Source: Sporomusa malonica | Lineage (GTDB): Bacteria > Bacillota > Negativicutes > Sporomusales > Sporomusaceae | Assembly: GCF_041428715.1 (NCBI RefSeq) | Contig: NZ_CP155572.1 | Reading direction: 5' to 3' (one strand) | DNA length: 64,000 nt | Shown here: positions 50,074 to 59,082 of the stretch, one piece after another | Layout of the letters: each line of letters starts with the position of its first letter | Numbering within the stretch: position 1 is the first letter of the stretch | The notes under the pieces: model-generated | What the model saw: only the letters and a program-made list of their open reading frames with translations | What the model was told of the DNA's origin: nothing | The model's database searches: none | Made by a program: the position numbers and the translations under genes

Positions 50074-51372
50074 TTACAAGTTCGCCACAAGTCTAAGCCA
50101 GTTTTCTTTTTCTGTAATAACATATTCAGCGCTGAGGAAATCATGCAGCTTATATCTTACCCCAAATTCATTAAACTCAGACTTTGGCATGTGTTCAAAA
50201 CGGATGGTCCAGTTAGAACCAACATATTGATTTAGCCACAGTGTACTTTCTTTATCAGAAAAGTTATACCTTATGCCGGCCATTGTATTCTCAGTAAACT
50301 TGTGGCCCCAACCCGGATCAAACTTCCAGGTCAGGTTATCCGGGAGAAATTTCACTTCAAAAAAGACCTCATCCCGGTTGCCAGTGAATTTACCAATATG
50401 AAGCTTGGCTGAGGTGTTATCGTCCTGGTGGCCCATATCCAGGTTGCCTTCCAGTGTTACCCGGTATTTCACCGTTTCCGCATTAAGAGTAATCTGAGTT
50501 TCTGTTCCTGTGTGAATGACCGGAGTTAGTGTTATGCCGTATTTGCTGGCTGCCGGATGTCTGGCAGCCGCCTGTGATATCTCAGCTGAGAAATAGTCTT
50601 TATGTCTCTCGACAAAGGCCACTGGCAAACCGCGCAACATACCTGCCGCTTCCCTGACAGGCGGGCTGGCTTCGGCTAATAAGATATTCGGTATGGTACG
50701 GGATCTCAAGGAAAGCTGGACATTATCAATTACCGGCCCTGCTGGAACAAGCGAGAGTTTGATATTGGTATGCTGACCGGCCGTAATCTCAAGATTGCTT
50801 CTAAATTCTGGCAGCTCAGCTGCTAATAATTCGCGGATTACAGCCTTTGATACCCCGCCAGCCCATTCTACAGAGTCTACCGGCAGACCGATCAGCACAT
50901 TGGCGACCTGGTCTTCTACTTTACCCATATCTTTTTTAATCAACTTCACCAAATCAGGTGATAGGCCGCTAAGGTCAATTTCCAGTGAGACGCTCTGCAC
51001 AACATCACCCCATGGCACCACTGCTACTGAGATGTGAGTTGTACTACCTGGCAAAATGTTGACTTGGTCGACTGTATAGCCAACAAGTACCCGGTCAAAT
51101 ATCTCCCGTACCAGTTTTTCATAGCTGGCCTTATTTGTTTCTACGTCACCGACCGTTCGACCAAGAAGCATCTGCTCACCGACTGTCGTAACACTTGTTG
51201 TCATCCGTTTGGCTATTCTATCTGGCGGCGGCTCGGCAGCACTAATCGTCACGGTGATTTTATCCACTGTAGCTGCTGCGGCTAACCCAGTACCTGACCA
51301 GACGATAAGCAACAGGGCCACGAGGCTGAGATATAGAGAGTGACGCAGATATTTTATAGGAATAACGCCCAC
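50074..51372 (-). CDS. Exported protein with POTRA-like repeats and beta C-terminus, function unknown
   Basis: A 432-residue protein following bamA. The signal peptide ends near GLAAAATV. Residues about 35-300 contain three related alpha/beta units (for example GLPVDSVEWAGG and GLPVAFVERHKDY start equivalent segments) that look like POTRA domains. The C-terminal third is beta-rich (KYRVTLEGNLDMG onward) and ends in ANL. The frame opens with GTG 51372 lying within the AGGAGGTG ribosome site, so the real start may be ATT 51363. I do not recognise a named family, though it could be a Bam-linked outer membrane protein. Confidence 0.7.
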   Translation of the reverse strand: MGVIPIKYLRHSLYLSLVALLLIVWSGTGLAAAATVDKITVTISAAEPPPDRIAKRMTTSVTTVGEQMLLGRTVGDVETNKASYEKLVREIFDRVLVGYTVDQVNILPGSTTHISVAVVPWGDVVQSVSLEIDLSGLSPDLVKLIKKDMGKVEDQVANVLIGLPVDSVEWAGGVSKAVIRELLAAELPEFRSNLEITAGQHTNIKLSLVPAGPVIDNVQLSLRSRTIPNILLAEASPPVREAAGMLRGLPVAFVERHKDYFSAEISQAAARHPAASKYGITLTPVIHTGTETQITLNAETVKYRVTLEGNLDMGHQDDNTSAKLHIGKFTGNRDEVFFEVKFLPDNLTWKFDPGWGHKFTENTMAGIRYNFSDKESTLWLNQYVGSNWTIRFEHMPKSEFNEFGVRYKLHDFLSAEYVITEKENWLRLVANL

Positions 51373-51425
51373 CTCCTCTTAGTAAACGAGCCAGGCCGAT
51401 GGCCTGACTCGTTAGCTATCATTGG

Positions 51426-53150
51426 TTAGAACTGACCGCCAAAGCTAAAGTGGGTACGACCACCCTGGGAGCCTTGGGCATAGTCAATACGGATCGGACC
51501 TATCGGTGTGGTTACACGGATACCGACACCTACGCTGGCGTTGAGATCATCAAGCTTGTACCCTTCACCATCATAAGCGTTACCGATATCTGTGAAAACG
51601 ACCCCCTGAACTTTGTTAACTACCGGGAAGCGATATTCAACAGACCCAGCCAACATTTTGTCACCTTCAAATTGATCATCTTTGTAGCCACGCAGACTAT
51701 CAGCACCACCTACTGAGAATTGACCAGCCTCAGGCATGTTGCCATCAGCATAACCAGCTGTAAGGCGAGCTGCAATTACGTGGTCACGGCCTACTTTGTA
51801 GTATTTACGTCCTTCAGCGGTATATTTGTTGTAATCGAAATCGCCGCCAAACGCTTTGCCGGCAAACTCAGCCGACAGCGATAAACGGGCTCCTTCGGTA
51901 GGACTAAATACGTTGTCACGCGAATCAAATACATGCATTAGTGTGACGCTGCGGGTTAGGCCAAAGTTATCTTTGAGGTATTGAGGATCTGTTGAATAGT
52001 CTATAGGACCTTCAACATATTCAACATGTGTGTCTTTGCGATTTTTAAAAGTAATATAGTTGTGGCTATACTCGCTACTTGGACGTCCAAGGGTAACTTC
52101 AAAGCCTTTACGTTTTTTGTCATAAGTTGATTCCAGGTCACCATCGCTGTCATAATCGCTATACTCGTTAGTCATGTCGTATAAACTAAAGCTCAACGAG
52201 GTTTGCTTACTGTCAAGCCATGGACGGGTATAACTTACCTCGTAGTTTTTGCTGCTAGCGCCGCCAAACTCCCAGTGGAATTTAACTTTGTCGCCACTGC
52301 CTCTAAAGTTGTTGTCACCTAATTCAATAATACCGATCATGCCGTCGGCCTTGCTATAACCGCCGCCGATCGAGAAAGTACCTGTTTTTTGCTCAACAAC
52401 GCTGGTCTCAAGAATAACGGCATTAGGCTCCTTGCCGGGGTTGAGCTTCATGTTAACATCCTCAAAGTGACCAAGGTTGTACACTTTTTGCATACTACGA
52501 CGGGCTTCCTTTACATTGAAGGGTTCGCCAGCCTTAACCTTCATTTCCCGGGTGATAACCTCGGTCTTGGTCTTTTCGTTGCCTTTGACAACAATGCCTT
52601 CCAATGAGCCTTCACTAATGGTAAGGGTTAGCACCCCGCCTGGTGACATGGCTACATCGCTTACTTTGGCCAGGATATAACCCTGGTCATGGTAATACGC
52701 CTCAATGGCGCGGACATTGGTGTTCAACGTCCTGGTGTTTAAGATACCACCTTTGCCTGTAGTCACTAGCTCTTTAATTTTATCGGCAGACACCTTATTG
52801 TTGCCTTTGACAACAATATCGGTTAACTGCGGGTTTTCCATGACTGTGTATATTACTTTGACGCCTTCAGGCACTTCAGTAAAGTTGGCAACAACGTCAA
52901 AAAAGTAACCTAAGTCGTAGATTGCCTGCATATCTTGCTTTACCTTTTCAGCTGTCAAAGCATCACCTGGCCGAGTTTTAACCACGCCTGTAACAGTACT
53001 TTCGGCGACTTGGCTAAGACCGGTAACTGTAACGGCCGTGGCTGTTTTTCCTTCGATATCAGCCGCATAGGCTGGCAAAACCAAGCCTATAGCCATGCTT
53101 AAAACAATGGCTGCCGCAATAAATATTTTGCAGCGTGTAATGGTCTTCAT
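51426..53150 (-). CDS. bamA: Outer membrane assembly factor BamA
   Basis: Inserts barrel proteins into the outer membrane. A 574-residue Omp85 protein with a signal peptide, three POTRA domains (the first starts VTVTGLSQVAESTVTG, the second IVVKGNNKVSADKI, the third IVVKGNEKTKTEVI) and a 16-strand barrel with ADSLRGYKDDQFEG, the conserved LRGY motif, ending HFSFGGQF. Three POTRAs are fewer than the five of proteobacteria. Its neighbours are ompH and tamB-linked genes. Confidence 0.95.
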   Translation of the reverse strand: MKTITRCKIFIAAAIVLSMAIGLVLPAYAADIEGKTATAVTVTGLSQVAESTVTGVVKTRPGDALTAEKVKQDMQAIYDLGYFFDVVANFTEVPEGVKVIYTVMENPQLTDIVVKGNNKVSADKIKELVTTGKGGILNTRTLNTNVRAIEAYYHDQGYILAKVSDVAMSPGGVLTLTISEGSLEGIVVKGNEKTKTEVITREMKVKAGEPFNVKEARRSMQKVYNLGHFEDVNMKLNPGKEPNAVILETSVVEQKTGTFSIGGGYSKADGMIGIIELGDNNFRGSGDKVKFHWEFGGASSKNYEVSYTRPWLDSKQTSLSFSLYDMTNEYSDYDSDGDLESTYDKKRKGFEVTLGRPSSEYSHNYITFKNRKDTHVEYVEGPIDYSTDPQYLKDNFGLTRSVTLMHVFDSRDNVFSPTEGARLSLSAEFAGKAFGGDFDYNKYTAEGRKYYKVGRDHVIAARLTAGYADGNMPEAGQFSVGGADSLRGYKDDQFEGDKMLAGSVEYRFPVVNKVQGVVFTDIGNAYDGEGYKLDDLNASVGVGIRVTTPIGPIRIDYAQGSQGGRTHFSFGGQF

Positions 53151-53172
53151 GCATTACCTCCTTATTAATTTG

Positions 53173-53760
53173 TTATTGCCCACGCAGTGATTTTCCAGCT
53201 AAACGGATAAGTTTGTTAATCTCGTCAGGCGTCAATGGCACATCTTTGGGTCGATCTGCTTCTGAAACTGACCTGGACGACTCTTCCCGCGCCGGCGGTG
53301 CAGATGGCTGCTGAGAAGCAGCTGTATAGTGGGTATCAGTTGCAGCCTTACTGGCATTAGGCTCAGATGCCGGTGTCATCTGTACCATTGTGGGCGTTAT
53401 CGCGCCTGAAGCGGCATTGGCCTTGCCTAAATTGTTCTCAGCCGCTGGGGCTGATTGCTCAACTTGCAGCGGCCTTAGGGTGCTGTGACGGCTTATCCCC
53501 CATAAATAGCTGGCAGTCATCCCACCAGCGGCGATCACAATGGCCAAACCAATGGCCAAGCTGTGCCGGAGAGCAGGGTATTTGTGCCGCCAATAGCGGG
53601 AATGGTTAGCTTCTTTGGCATGAGTAAGTTCTGCCTGAGCTAAAAATAGGTTAAGCTCGCCGCGAATATCACTATCTTTCTCAAAAGCCTGTTCGGCTTC
53701 TGATAGCCACTGCTGAGCTGAGTTTAGATGCCTATTAATATTTTGTTTACCCTCCGCCAC
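53173..53760 (-). CDS. Bitopic membrane protein, function unknown
   Basis: About 195 residues from GTG 53760, which follows AGGGG at 8 bases (a longer frame opens at 53820). The N-terminal 65 residues are helical and cytoplasmic, with alternating acidic and hydrophobic heptads. One membrane segment follows (LAIGLAIVIAAGGMTASYLWG), then a Ser/Ala/Pro-rich outside region with a short folded tail (TPDEINKLIRLAGKSL). The layout recalls an anti-sigma factor. It has no zinc motif and its promoter follows the sigma-gene terminator. Function is unknown. Confidence 0.55.
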   Translation of the reverse strand: MAEGKQNINRHLNSAQQWLSEAEQAFEKDSDIRGELNLFLAQAELTHAKEANHSRYWRHKYPALRHSLAIGLAIVIAAGGMTASYLWGISRHSTLRPLQVEQSAPAAENNLGKANAASGAITPTMVQMTPASEPNASKAATDTHYTAASQQPSAPPAREESSRSVSEADRPKDVPLTPDEINKLIRLAGKSLRGQ

Positions 53761-53773
53761 ATTCACCACCCCT

Positions 53774-53779
53774 ATTATA
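53774..53779 (-). promoter_or_regulatory. Possible -10 box before the bitopic membrane gene
   Basis: TATAAT on the minus strand, placed between the sigma-gene terminator and the likely start of the membrane gene. The -35 is weak (TTCTCA at 16 bases). The start at GTG 53760 would leave a very short leader, so this is tentative. Confidence 0.35.
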
Positions 53780-53830
53780 ACATTAAATATAGTCCTGAGA
53801 AGAGGCCAGATTCTGGTCATTGACTAACAA

Positions 53831-53864
53831 GCAAAAACGGGCAAATATCGCAATTAGCCCGTTG
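53831..53864 (-). terminator. Terminator after the sigma factor gene
   Basis: Arms AACGGGC (53836-53842) and GCCCGTT (53857-53863), followed on the minus strand by five Ts. It separates the sigma gene from the membrane gene and bamA. Confidence 0.75.
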
Positions 53865-53920
53865 ATGGTAGTTATTTTGACTCGATTCGACTGATTTGCT
53901 TAGTATTTGAACATGGGCGT

Positions 53921-54562
53921 TTATCGCCAGTTTCCCATTAGTTTGGACATCATGCCTCTCAAACGTCTGATCCCCTGCTTCTGCAGACGATAGATGTGTG
54001 ATACGCTTAGCTCCATGTTTGCCGCCAATTCCTTGGGCTCACAGTCGTCAAGGTATACGCCGCTTAACACTTGCTGTTCTTTGACTGGCAAACGTTCCAT
54101 AGCCGTTCTCAGCTGCTGAACAAGGTAATTGTGCTCTGCTTGGGCAGCCACTTCCGCGTGCGCGTCGATGAGTAAATCCGCGATTGTTGACTGGCTGCTG
54201 TCAGCTGTCATCGGGCTGTCTATCCACACCAGACTTTCATCTTCGCGTGTTAGGTGATTAATGATCCGGCCCCTGATACGGTGTACGGCAAACAGGCTAA
54301 AGGCAACCCCCCGGGTGTAGTCGTAGTTTTCGACAGCTTCGATAAGCCCGACTGTGCCTTCCTGAATAACATCCAGCATAGTCGCTTCAGAGAGCCGCCA
54401 GCGCATGGCTGTTTTAAAAACCAATGGCTGATAGCTTTCTATAAGACGGCGACGGCACCCAAGGTCACCGCCGTCTTTATATCCTTGCCAGAGAGCACGC
54501 TCTTCTTCAGGCGTTAGTATGCGAACATTTTTCAGTTCTGCCAGATATTGACCAAGTACCAT
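53921..54562 (-). CDS. RNA polymerase sigma factor, sigma-70 family
   Basis: A 213-residue alternative sigma factor. Region 2 includes LVFKTAMRWRLSEATMLDVIQEGTVGLIEAVENYDYTRGVAFSLFAVHRIRG, with the core-binding and -10 recognition helices. Region 4 is a helix-turn-helix near LSVSHIYRLQKQGIRRLRG. The segment between them is short, so region 3 is reduced, as in sporulation- and flagella-type sigmas. It stands between tamB and bamA-linked genes, hence possibly a regulator of envelope genes. Confidence 0.9.
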   Translation of the reverse strand: MVLGQYLAELKNVRILTPEEERALWQGYKDGGDLGCRRRLIESYQPLVFKTAMRWRLSEATMLDVIQEGTVGLIEAVENYDYTRGVAFSLFAVHRIRGRIINHLTREDESLVWIDSPMTADSSQSTIADLLIDAHAEVAAQAEHNYLVQQLRTAMERLPVKEQQVLSGVYLDDCEPKELAANMELSVSHIYRLQKQGIRRLRGMMSKLMGNWR

Positions 54563-54598
54563 TGTATCAATCCCTTTATCTTAGTCGATCGATCTTAT

Positions 54599-57500
54599 TT
54601 AGAAAGCAAACCTGGTCTCAACAGTAAGCAGGCTTTTGGTTGTGCCGCCGAATGAGCCACCTATCCCAATATTTCTGGTGATGTCATACCGAAATCCAAT
54701 GCTGTTGTTATGCTGGTCAAGACCCATGGTATAGCTTAATAAAAATTTATCTGTGAGGTATTTGCCAATTTCAATATTATATCCCTGAAACTGGCTGTCA
54801 GCTTCGTTACTGCGTGTGCCTCTTGTGCTGGTATCAAATATTGATGAGCGTACCAGGCGGAATTCGTCAACTCCTAAAGTATCTTGCAGGGTACTTTCGA
54901 CTTCGGCGATAAACCGCATCTGGAGACCTGCATCAAGCAAACTGACCAACTCATCACGCCCAAGACTGCTGTCATGCCCGGAGGAATTCGATTTGGAAAA
55001 ATACCCGCCACGCAAGGTCAGAAGTGACATGATTTCTTGCTGGCTCATGGCCGGCTCTGAGGTCAGTTTAAGCTCCATGGCTGTGGCCGGGCCGTTTATC
55101 GCTAAATTAATGGTCGTACGCTCAAGCTTGGCTTCAGCCTGCAGCTTGATTATCGGCTCAATGGAGCGGTACTGAGTGAACTCAGCGCTGCCGCTCACAA
55201 TAGTAAAGCGATTAGTTAAATACTTTACCGTACCGCGCAGGGCTTCAATGCGGCCGGAAGCTTCTGGTTTTTGGAGTGTCCCGGAAAATTTAACTTTGCC
55301 GGCAGTCCTAAAATCATACAGATAGGGGTTATACATCCTGACTTTGTCACCGATAACAAATTCAACATCTAATCCGGCGTCAAAATCAATTTCACCGCTG
55401 TCAGGCACAGCTGGAATATTGACAGTTGCATTGGCAACCATGAGTTTGCCATAAAGATGCGGCTTGCCATTTTGACTTGTTAGTGATAAAACACCCTCTA
55501 AAGGTCCGTCAAAGTATTTATGGTTAACGCCTAAGCGCGCTAACGTAAGCGTAATGTTATAGTCGTCAAGTGCTAAGCCATTTACTCTGGCCGAACCATT
55601 GAGGGAGTAAGAACCGCCACCCATTTCACCATCGAAAGCGTTTATCTCTATTTTATCACCTTTGAACTGAATATCAATCCCTACTTTTTGGATAGGGTCT
55701 GCCAGCGCCTTTAGCTTGATGGTACCGTTAACCACAGCTACCTGGCCATCAAGCGTAGGCTGTGAAAGTGTGCCACCGATGGCGATCTCGCCTGTAGTCG
55801 GACCAGAAGCCCAGGCTATATCCTTAGTTAGCAGTGGCAGTATACTTAGATCAGCATTATCAAGCCGCAATTTAAGGTCCATGGCGTCTGTAATATCTGC
55901 TTTATTACGTCCCTGGCTGTTTAGCGCCTTCAACGGTACAGTACCGTAGGCACTTGCTTTATAGGCTCCACGCGCCAGAAACAGCTGGTTAACATGGATG
56001 CTGCCTTTGTTATAAATGAACAGGCCATAGAGATTATCAAATTCAGCATTAGCGACACTACCGTTTTGTACTTCCAGGGAAACAGAAACATTAGGATCGG
56101 CTGTAGCGCCGCCAGCCTGGGCATTAAAACTGAACTTTCCTTTAGTTTCAACCGTTGTATCGAATAGCGCTGTAATAATACCGGCATCAATAGCACGGCC
56201 GCCTACTTCAAAGTCCATTTCACCGTTTAGATCTGCCTGACCTTTGGCGACAAGTACACCATCGGCTCCCTGTTTGGCCATAAGATTATTGATTGTAATT
56301 ACCTTATTATTAAGCTCGGCATCTATATCAACACTATCAAACAGGTAATTTTTTATTTTGCCGTTTACTATCGCGCCTCGCAGCAAGATGTTAGGATTCT
56401 CGATACTGCCGCTTAACGCAATTTCTCCATTCAATTTGCCACGAATACCACGATCCGGTGTATTGGCCATCGCCAGTATTCCTGCTAATTCGCCGCCTTC
56501 GGCTCTTAGCATTCCGTCAATTCCACGGGTTTTAACATCAACTGCACCGTTAAAAACGTAGTTACCCTGGCCTTGAGCAAAGCGCAGTTCTTTGATATCA
56601 GCCTGACCATCAGAATAGCTTACATTGGCATAAATATTTTTCAATTCCTGACCATTTAGCAAGACTCCACTTGAAGTCAGTTGAGCGCGGGCTTCAGGCC
56701 GAAGCACATTGCCTGTTACTTGTCCTGTTAGATTAAATATACCGGACACAGGGTAGGGATATTCTGCTTTTAGCCTGGAAATATCAATATTCTCGGCTAC
56801 AACAGCAACGTTGAGGCTGTTATCAGACGCCACTGTTCCTGACAGTTTTACTTTGGTATTCAGTGAGTTTATGGTAAGATCGTTGACCGTTATGACGCCA
56901 TTCTGCCGCTCATATGTGCCCTCAGCTTTGGCAACAAGGTATCCGGCCAGACTGCCGTCAGATAATCTCATTCTGCCGCGAGCAGCCAGGTTATCTACAG
57001 GTCCGCTCACTGTCATTTCGTGCTCAAGATTGCCGGTTAACGTAATCTCTGGCATAATCAGCCGGGAAAATGTTTCAGCCCTGGCAGAACGGGTTAGCAG
57101 TGTAAGATTGACCTCTGGTCGTGCTCCTGCCAGCAGTATGGTTCCAGAAAGTTCATGCGTGGCGACACCATCGCTAATGGTTACTTGCTCGACTGATACT
57201 GAGCTAGGCGAGGCTTTAAATATACCGCTAGCCTGACCTAATGCTTGCTGATTCAGAGTAATATTAACAGCGTTAAAATCCATGGCAAGCTGCGGCTGAG
57301 TTGTCGTACCAGTTATTTCTCCCTGAAAACCAGCTTTACCGGCAAAACTGATATTTTTTATCGTAGCAAAGGGTAGGTCTGTCAGTTCAATGCCTTGCCC
57401 TTCTATTTTTACGTTAAGTTTATCCTCTTGTATTGTCCCTGCAGCTGTAATAAGACCTGAGGGCAGCAGGATATCATAGTGTTTAATTTCGGTTATCTTA

Positions 57501-58927
57501 CCGCTGCGCTCAATAAGCCCGGTCATTTTAGTATAGGGTACACCCTCCAATTGGCCGGAGGCAAGTGTTACCGCAGCTAAACCATTCATGTTCTTCCAGT
57601 CATTGCCTTGGCCGTTAACCGCTAGAGTGATGTCACCTCTGCCGCTTAGCGTAACAGGCAATCCACTGACTGCCGAAGCATCAATATTACTGGCAGCCAG
57701 TTGCACTTGATAGGCCTCTCTGACTGTATCAAACATCCCTTGGGCGCGTACCTGACCACCGATCATCTGTGTGGCAAACTCGCTGAACGTGATCATCTTA
57801 TCGGCAAAATTGACTTTGGCACTGGTATCCTGCAGCCTATAGCCTGAGGCAGTCACATCTTTGGCTGTTAGTTCAGCTGCAACAATAGGGCTTTTGGGGC
57901 TTCCGGTAAGTGACGCGTTAAAAGCAACAACGCCGGCAAACGGGAGATTACGGCTTACAGCCGCAGGATCAAAGCCCTGCGAGGTTACATTTAAGTCAAA
58001 GACAGGCTGATCACCCGCTATGCCGATTTTACCGCGTACTGTTACCGGTTGGCTGGCCACAAGAGCGCTGCTGCCAAGTATGTATATATTGTTATTGGTA
58101 AAGCTTACCTGACCACGCGCATCTTCAATAGTGATACCTGCGGCCTTTGCAGCCAGGGTATCAATCGAGAATTCGCCTGCGTAATTCAAGCCTGTTGAGC
58201 TATTGGCAAGAGTCACTTCTATATTATTTAGGAAACCGCCGGTAAATGTAATGTCGGTACCCGCCGGAAGCAGCTTATTATAAGCTGCTGGATTCAGTTT
58301 ATCGGCTTTGACAGTCAGAGACAGGTTGTTCTTGGCATTGTCAAGAAAGCCCTGCACACTCACACGCGAATCATTATGGCTTGCTGTTAGTTTCACATCA
58401 ACAGCCTGACTGTCTTTGATCCCAAGCTGTCCATCGACACCAGTAAGGTGCCATTCCCCCAGAAGAGCCTGGATACTGACAGTTGCCTGTTCAATGACAA
58501 CTTTACCATTAAAGCTCGGGCTATTAGGCTGATTTTTTTGTTTTAGGCACTGGGCATTCCAGGTGCCGTCAGCATCTTCGATCAGCTTGATGTTAGGTTG
58601 GGTAAGAGTAATCTTGCGCACAGCGTCAATGGCAGTTCGGCCACGTGCCAGACTTAGCAAACTATATTCTACAGTCACCTGCTTGATAGCAGCCAATTCC
58701 CGGCCCTGCTTATCAAAAAGGATCACATTATTTACAGACGCCGAGGTTAGTCCAGCTGCTTGAATTTGCCCAATGTCAACTTTGATGTCCAGCGCCTGGG
58801 TAAGCTCTGCAGCCAGCGTATTTTCAAGCTGGGAAAAAATCGTCTGGCTCTGGGTAGACCACCAACCAAAGGCGACCGTGCCAAGCACAAACAATAGTAC
58901 AGTTAAAATTACGGCTTTGGTTCGCAT
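54599..58927 (-). CDS. tamB: Translocation and assembly module protein TamB (DUF490)
   Basis: A 1442-residue protein with an N-terminal membrane anchor (ILTVLLFVLGTVAFGWW), an AsmA-like start, a long series of beta-rich repeats forming a groove that probably conducts phospholipids between membranes, and the DUF490 end (LLSYTMGLDQHNNSIGFRYDITRNIGIGGSFG...TRFAF). The terminal phenylalanine is kept. ATG 58927 has AGGGAGGAG before it. No tamA is seen, so BamA or another Omp85 protein may be its partner. Confidence 0.93.
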   Translation of the reverse strand: MRTKAVILTVLLFVLGTVAFGWWSTQSQTIFSQLENTLAAELTQALDIKVDIGQIQAAGLTSASVNNVILFDKQGRELAAIKQVTVEYSLLSLARGRTAIDAVRKITLTQPNIKLIEDADGTWNAQCLKQKNQPNSPSFNGKVVIEQATVSIQALLGEWHLTGVDGQLGIKDSQAVDVKLTASHNDSRVSVQGFLDNAKNNLSLTVKADKLNPAAYNKLLPAGTDITFTGGFLNNIEVTLANSSTGLNYAGEFSIDTLAAKAAGITIEDARGQVSFTNNNIYILGSSALVASQPVTVRGKIGIAGDQPVFDLNVTSQGFDPAAVSRNLPFAGVVAFNASLTGSPKSPIVAAELTAKDVTASGYRLQDTSAKVNFADKMITFSEFATQMIGGQVRAQGMFDTVREAYQVQLAASNIDASAVSGLPVTLSGRGDITLAVNGQGNDWKNMNGLAAVTLASGQLEGVPYTKMTGLIERSGKITEIKHYDILLPSGLITAAGTIQEDKLNVKIEGQGIELTDLPFATIKNISFAGKAGFQGEITGTTTQPQLAMDFNAVNITLNQQALGQASGIFKASPSSVSVEQVTISDGVATHELSGTILLAGARPEVNLTLLTRSARAETFSRLIMPEITLTGNLEHEMTVSGPVDNLAARGRMRLSDGSLAGYLVAKAEGTYERQNGVITVNDLTINSLNTKVKLSGTVASDNSLNVAVVAENIDISRLKAEYPYPVSGIFNLTGQVTGNVLRPEARAQLTSSGVLLNGQELKNIYANVSYSDGQADIKELRFAQGQGNYVFNGAVDVKTRGIDGMLRAEGGELAGILAMANTPDRGIRGKLNGEIALSGSIENPNILLRGAIVNGKIKNYLFDSVDIDAELNNKVITINNLMAKQGADGVLVAKGQADLNGEMDFEVGGRAIDAGIITALFDTTVETKGKFSFNAQAGGATADPNVSVSLEVQNGSVANAEFDNLYGLFIYNKGSIHVNQLFLARGAYKASAYGTVPLKALNSQGRNKADITDAMDLKLRLDNADLSILPLLTKDIAWASGPTTGEIAIGGTLSQPTLDGQVAVVNGTIKLKALADPIQKVGIDIQFKGDKIEINAFDGEMGGGSYSLNGSARVNGLALDDYNITLTLARLGVNHKYFDGPLEGVLSLTSQNGKPHLYGKLMVANATVNIPAVPDSGEIDFDAGLDVEFVIGDKVRMYNPYLYDFRTAGKVKFSGTLQKPEASGRIEALRGTVKYLTNRFTIVSGSAEFTQYRSIEPIIKLQAEAKLERTTINLAINGPATAMELKLTSEPAMSQQEIMSLLTLRGGYFSKSNSSGHDSSLGRDELVSLLDAGLQMRFIAEVESTLQDTLGVDEFRLVRSSIFDTSTRGTRSNEADSQFQGYNIEIGKYLTDKFLLSYTMGLDQHNNSIGFRYDITRNIGIGGSFGGTTKSLLTVETRFAF

Positions 58928-59032
58928 GCTGCTCCTCCCTTGGCCTTTTAGGTACTCATTAAGTTCGACACTGTCTTGTCTTCTTCCTTTATGATATTCC
59001 TGGGATTTTTAACGAAAGGCAATCTCGAATCT

Positions 59033-59072
59033 AAAAAAAATGGTTTCGGCACTTATGCCAAAACCATTTTTT
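59033..59072. terminator. Terminator after tolC
   Basis: Long arms AAAATGGTTT(C)GGCA and TGCC(A)AAACCATTTT (59037-59070) around a short CTTA loop, with T-runs on both sides. It separates tolC from tamB. Confidence 0.85.
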
Positions 59073-59082
59073 CTGTTGAAAA

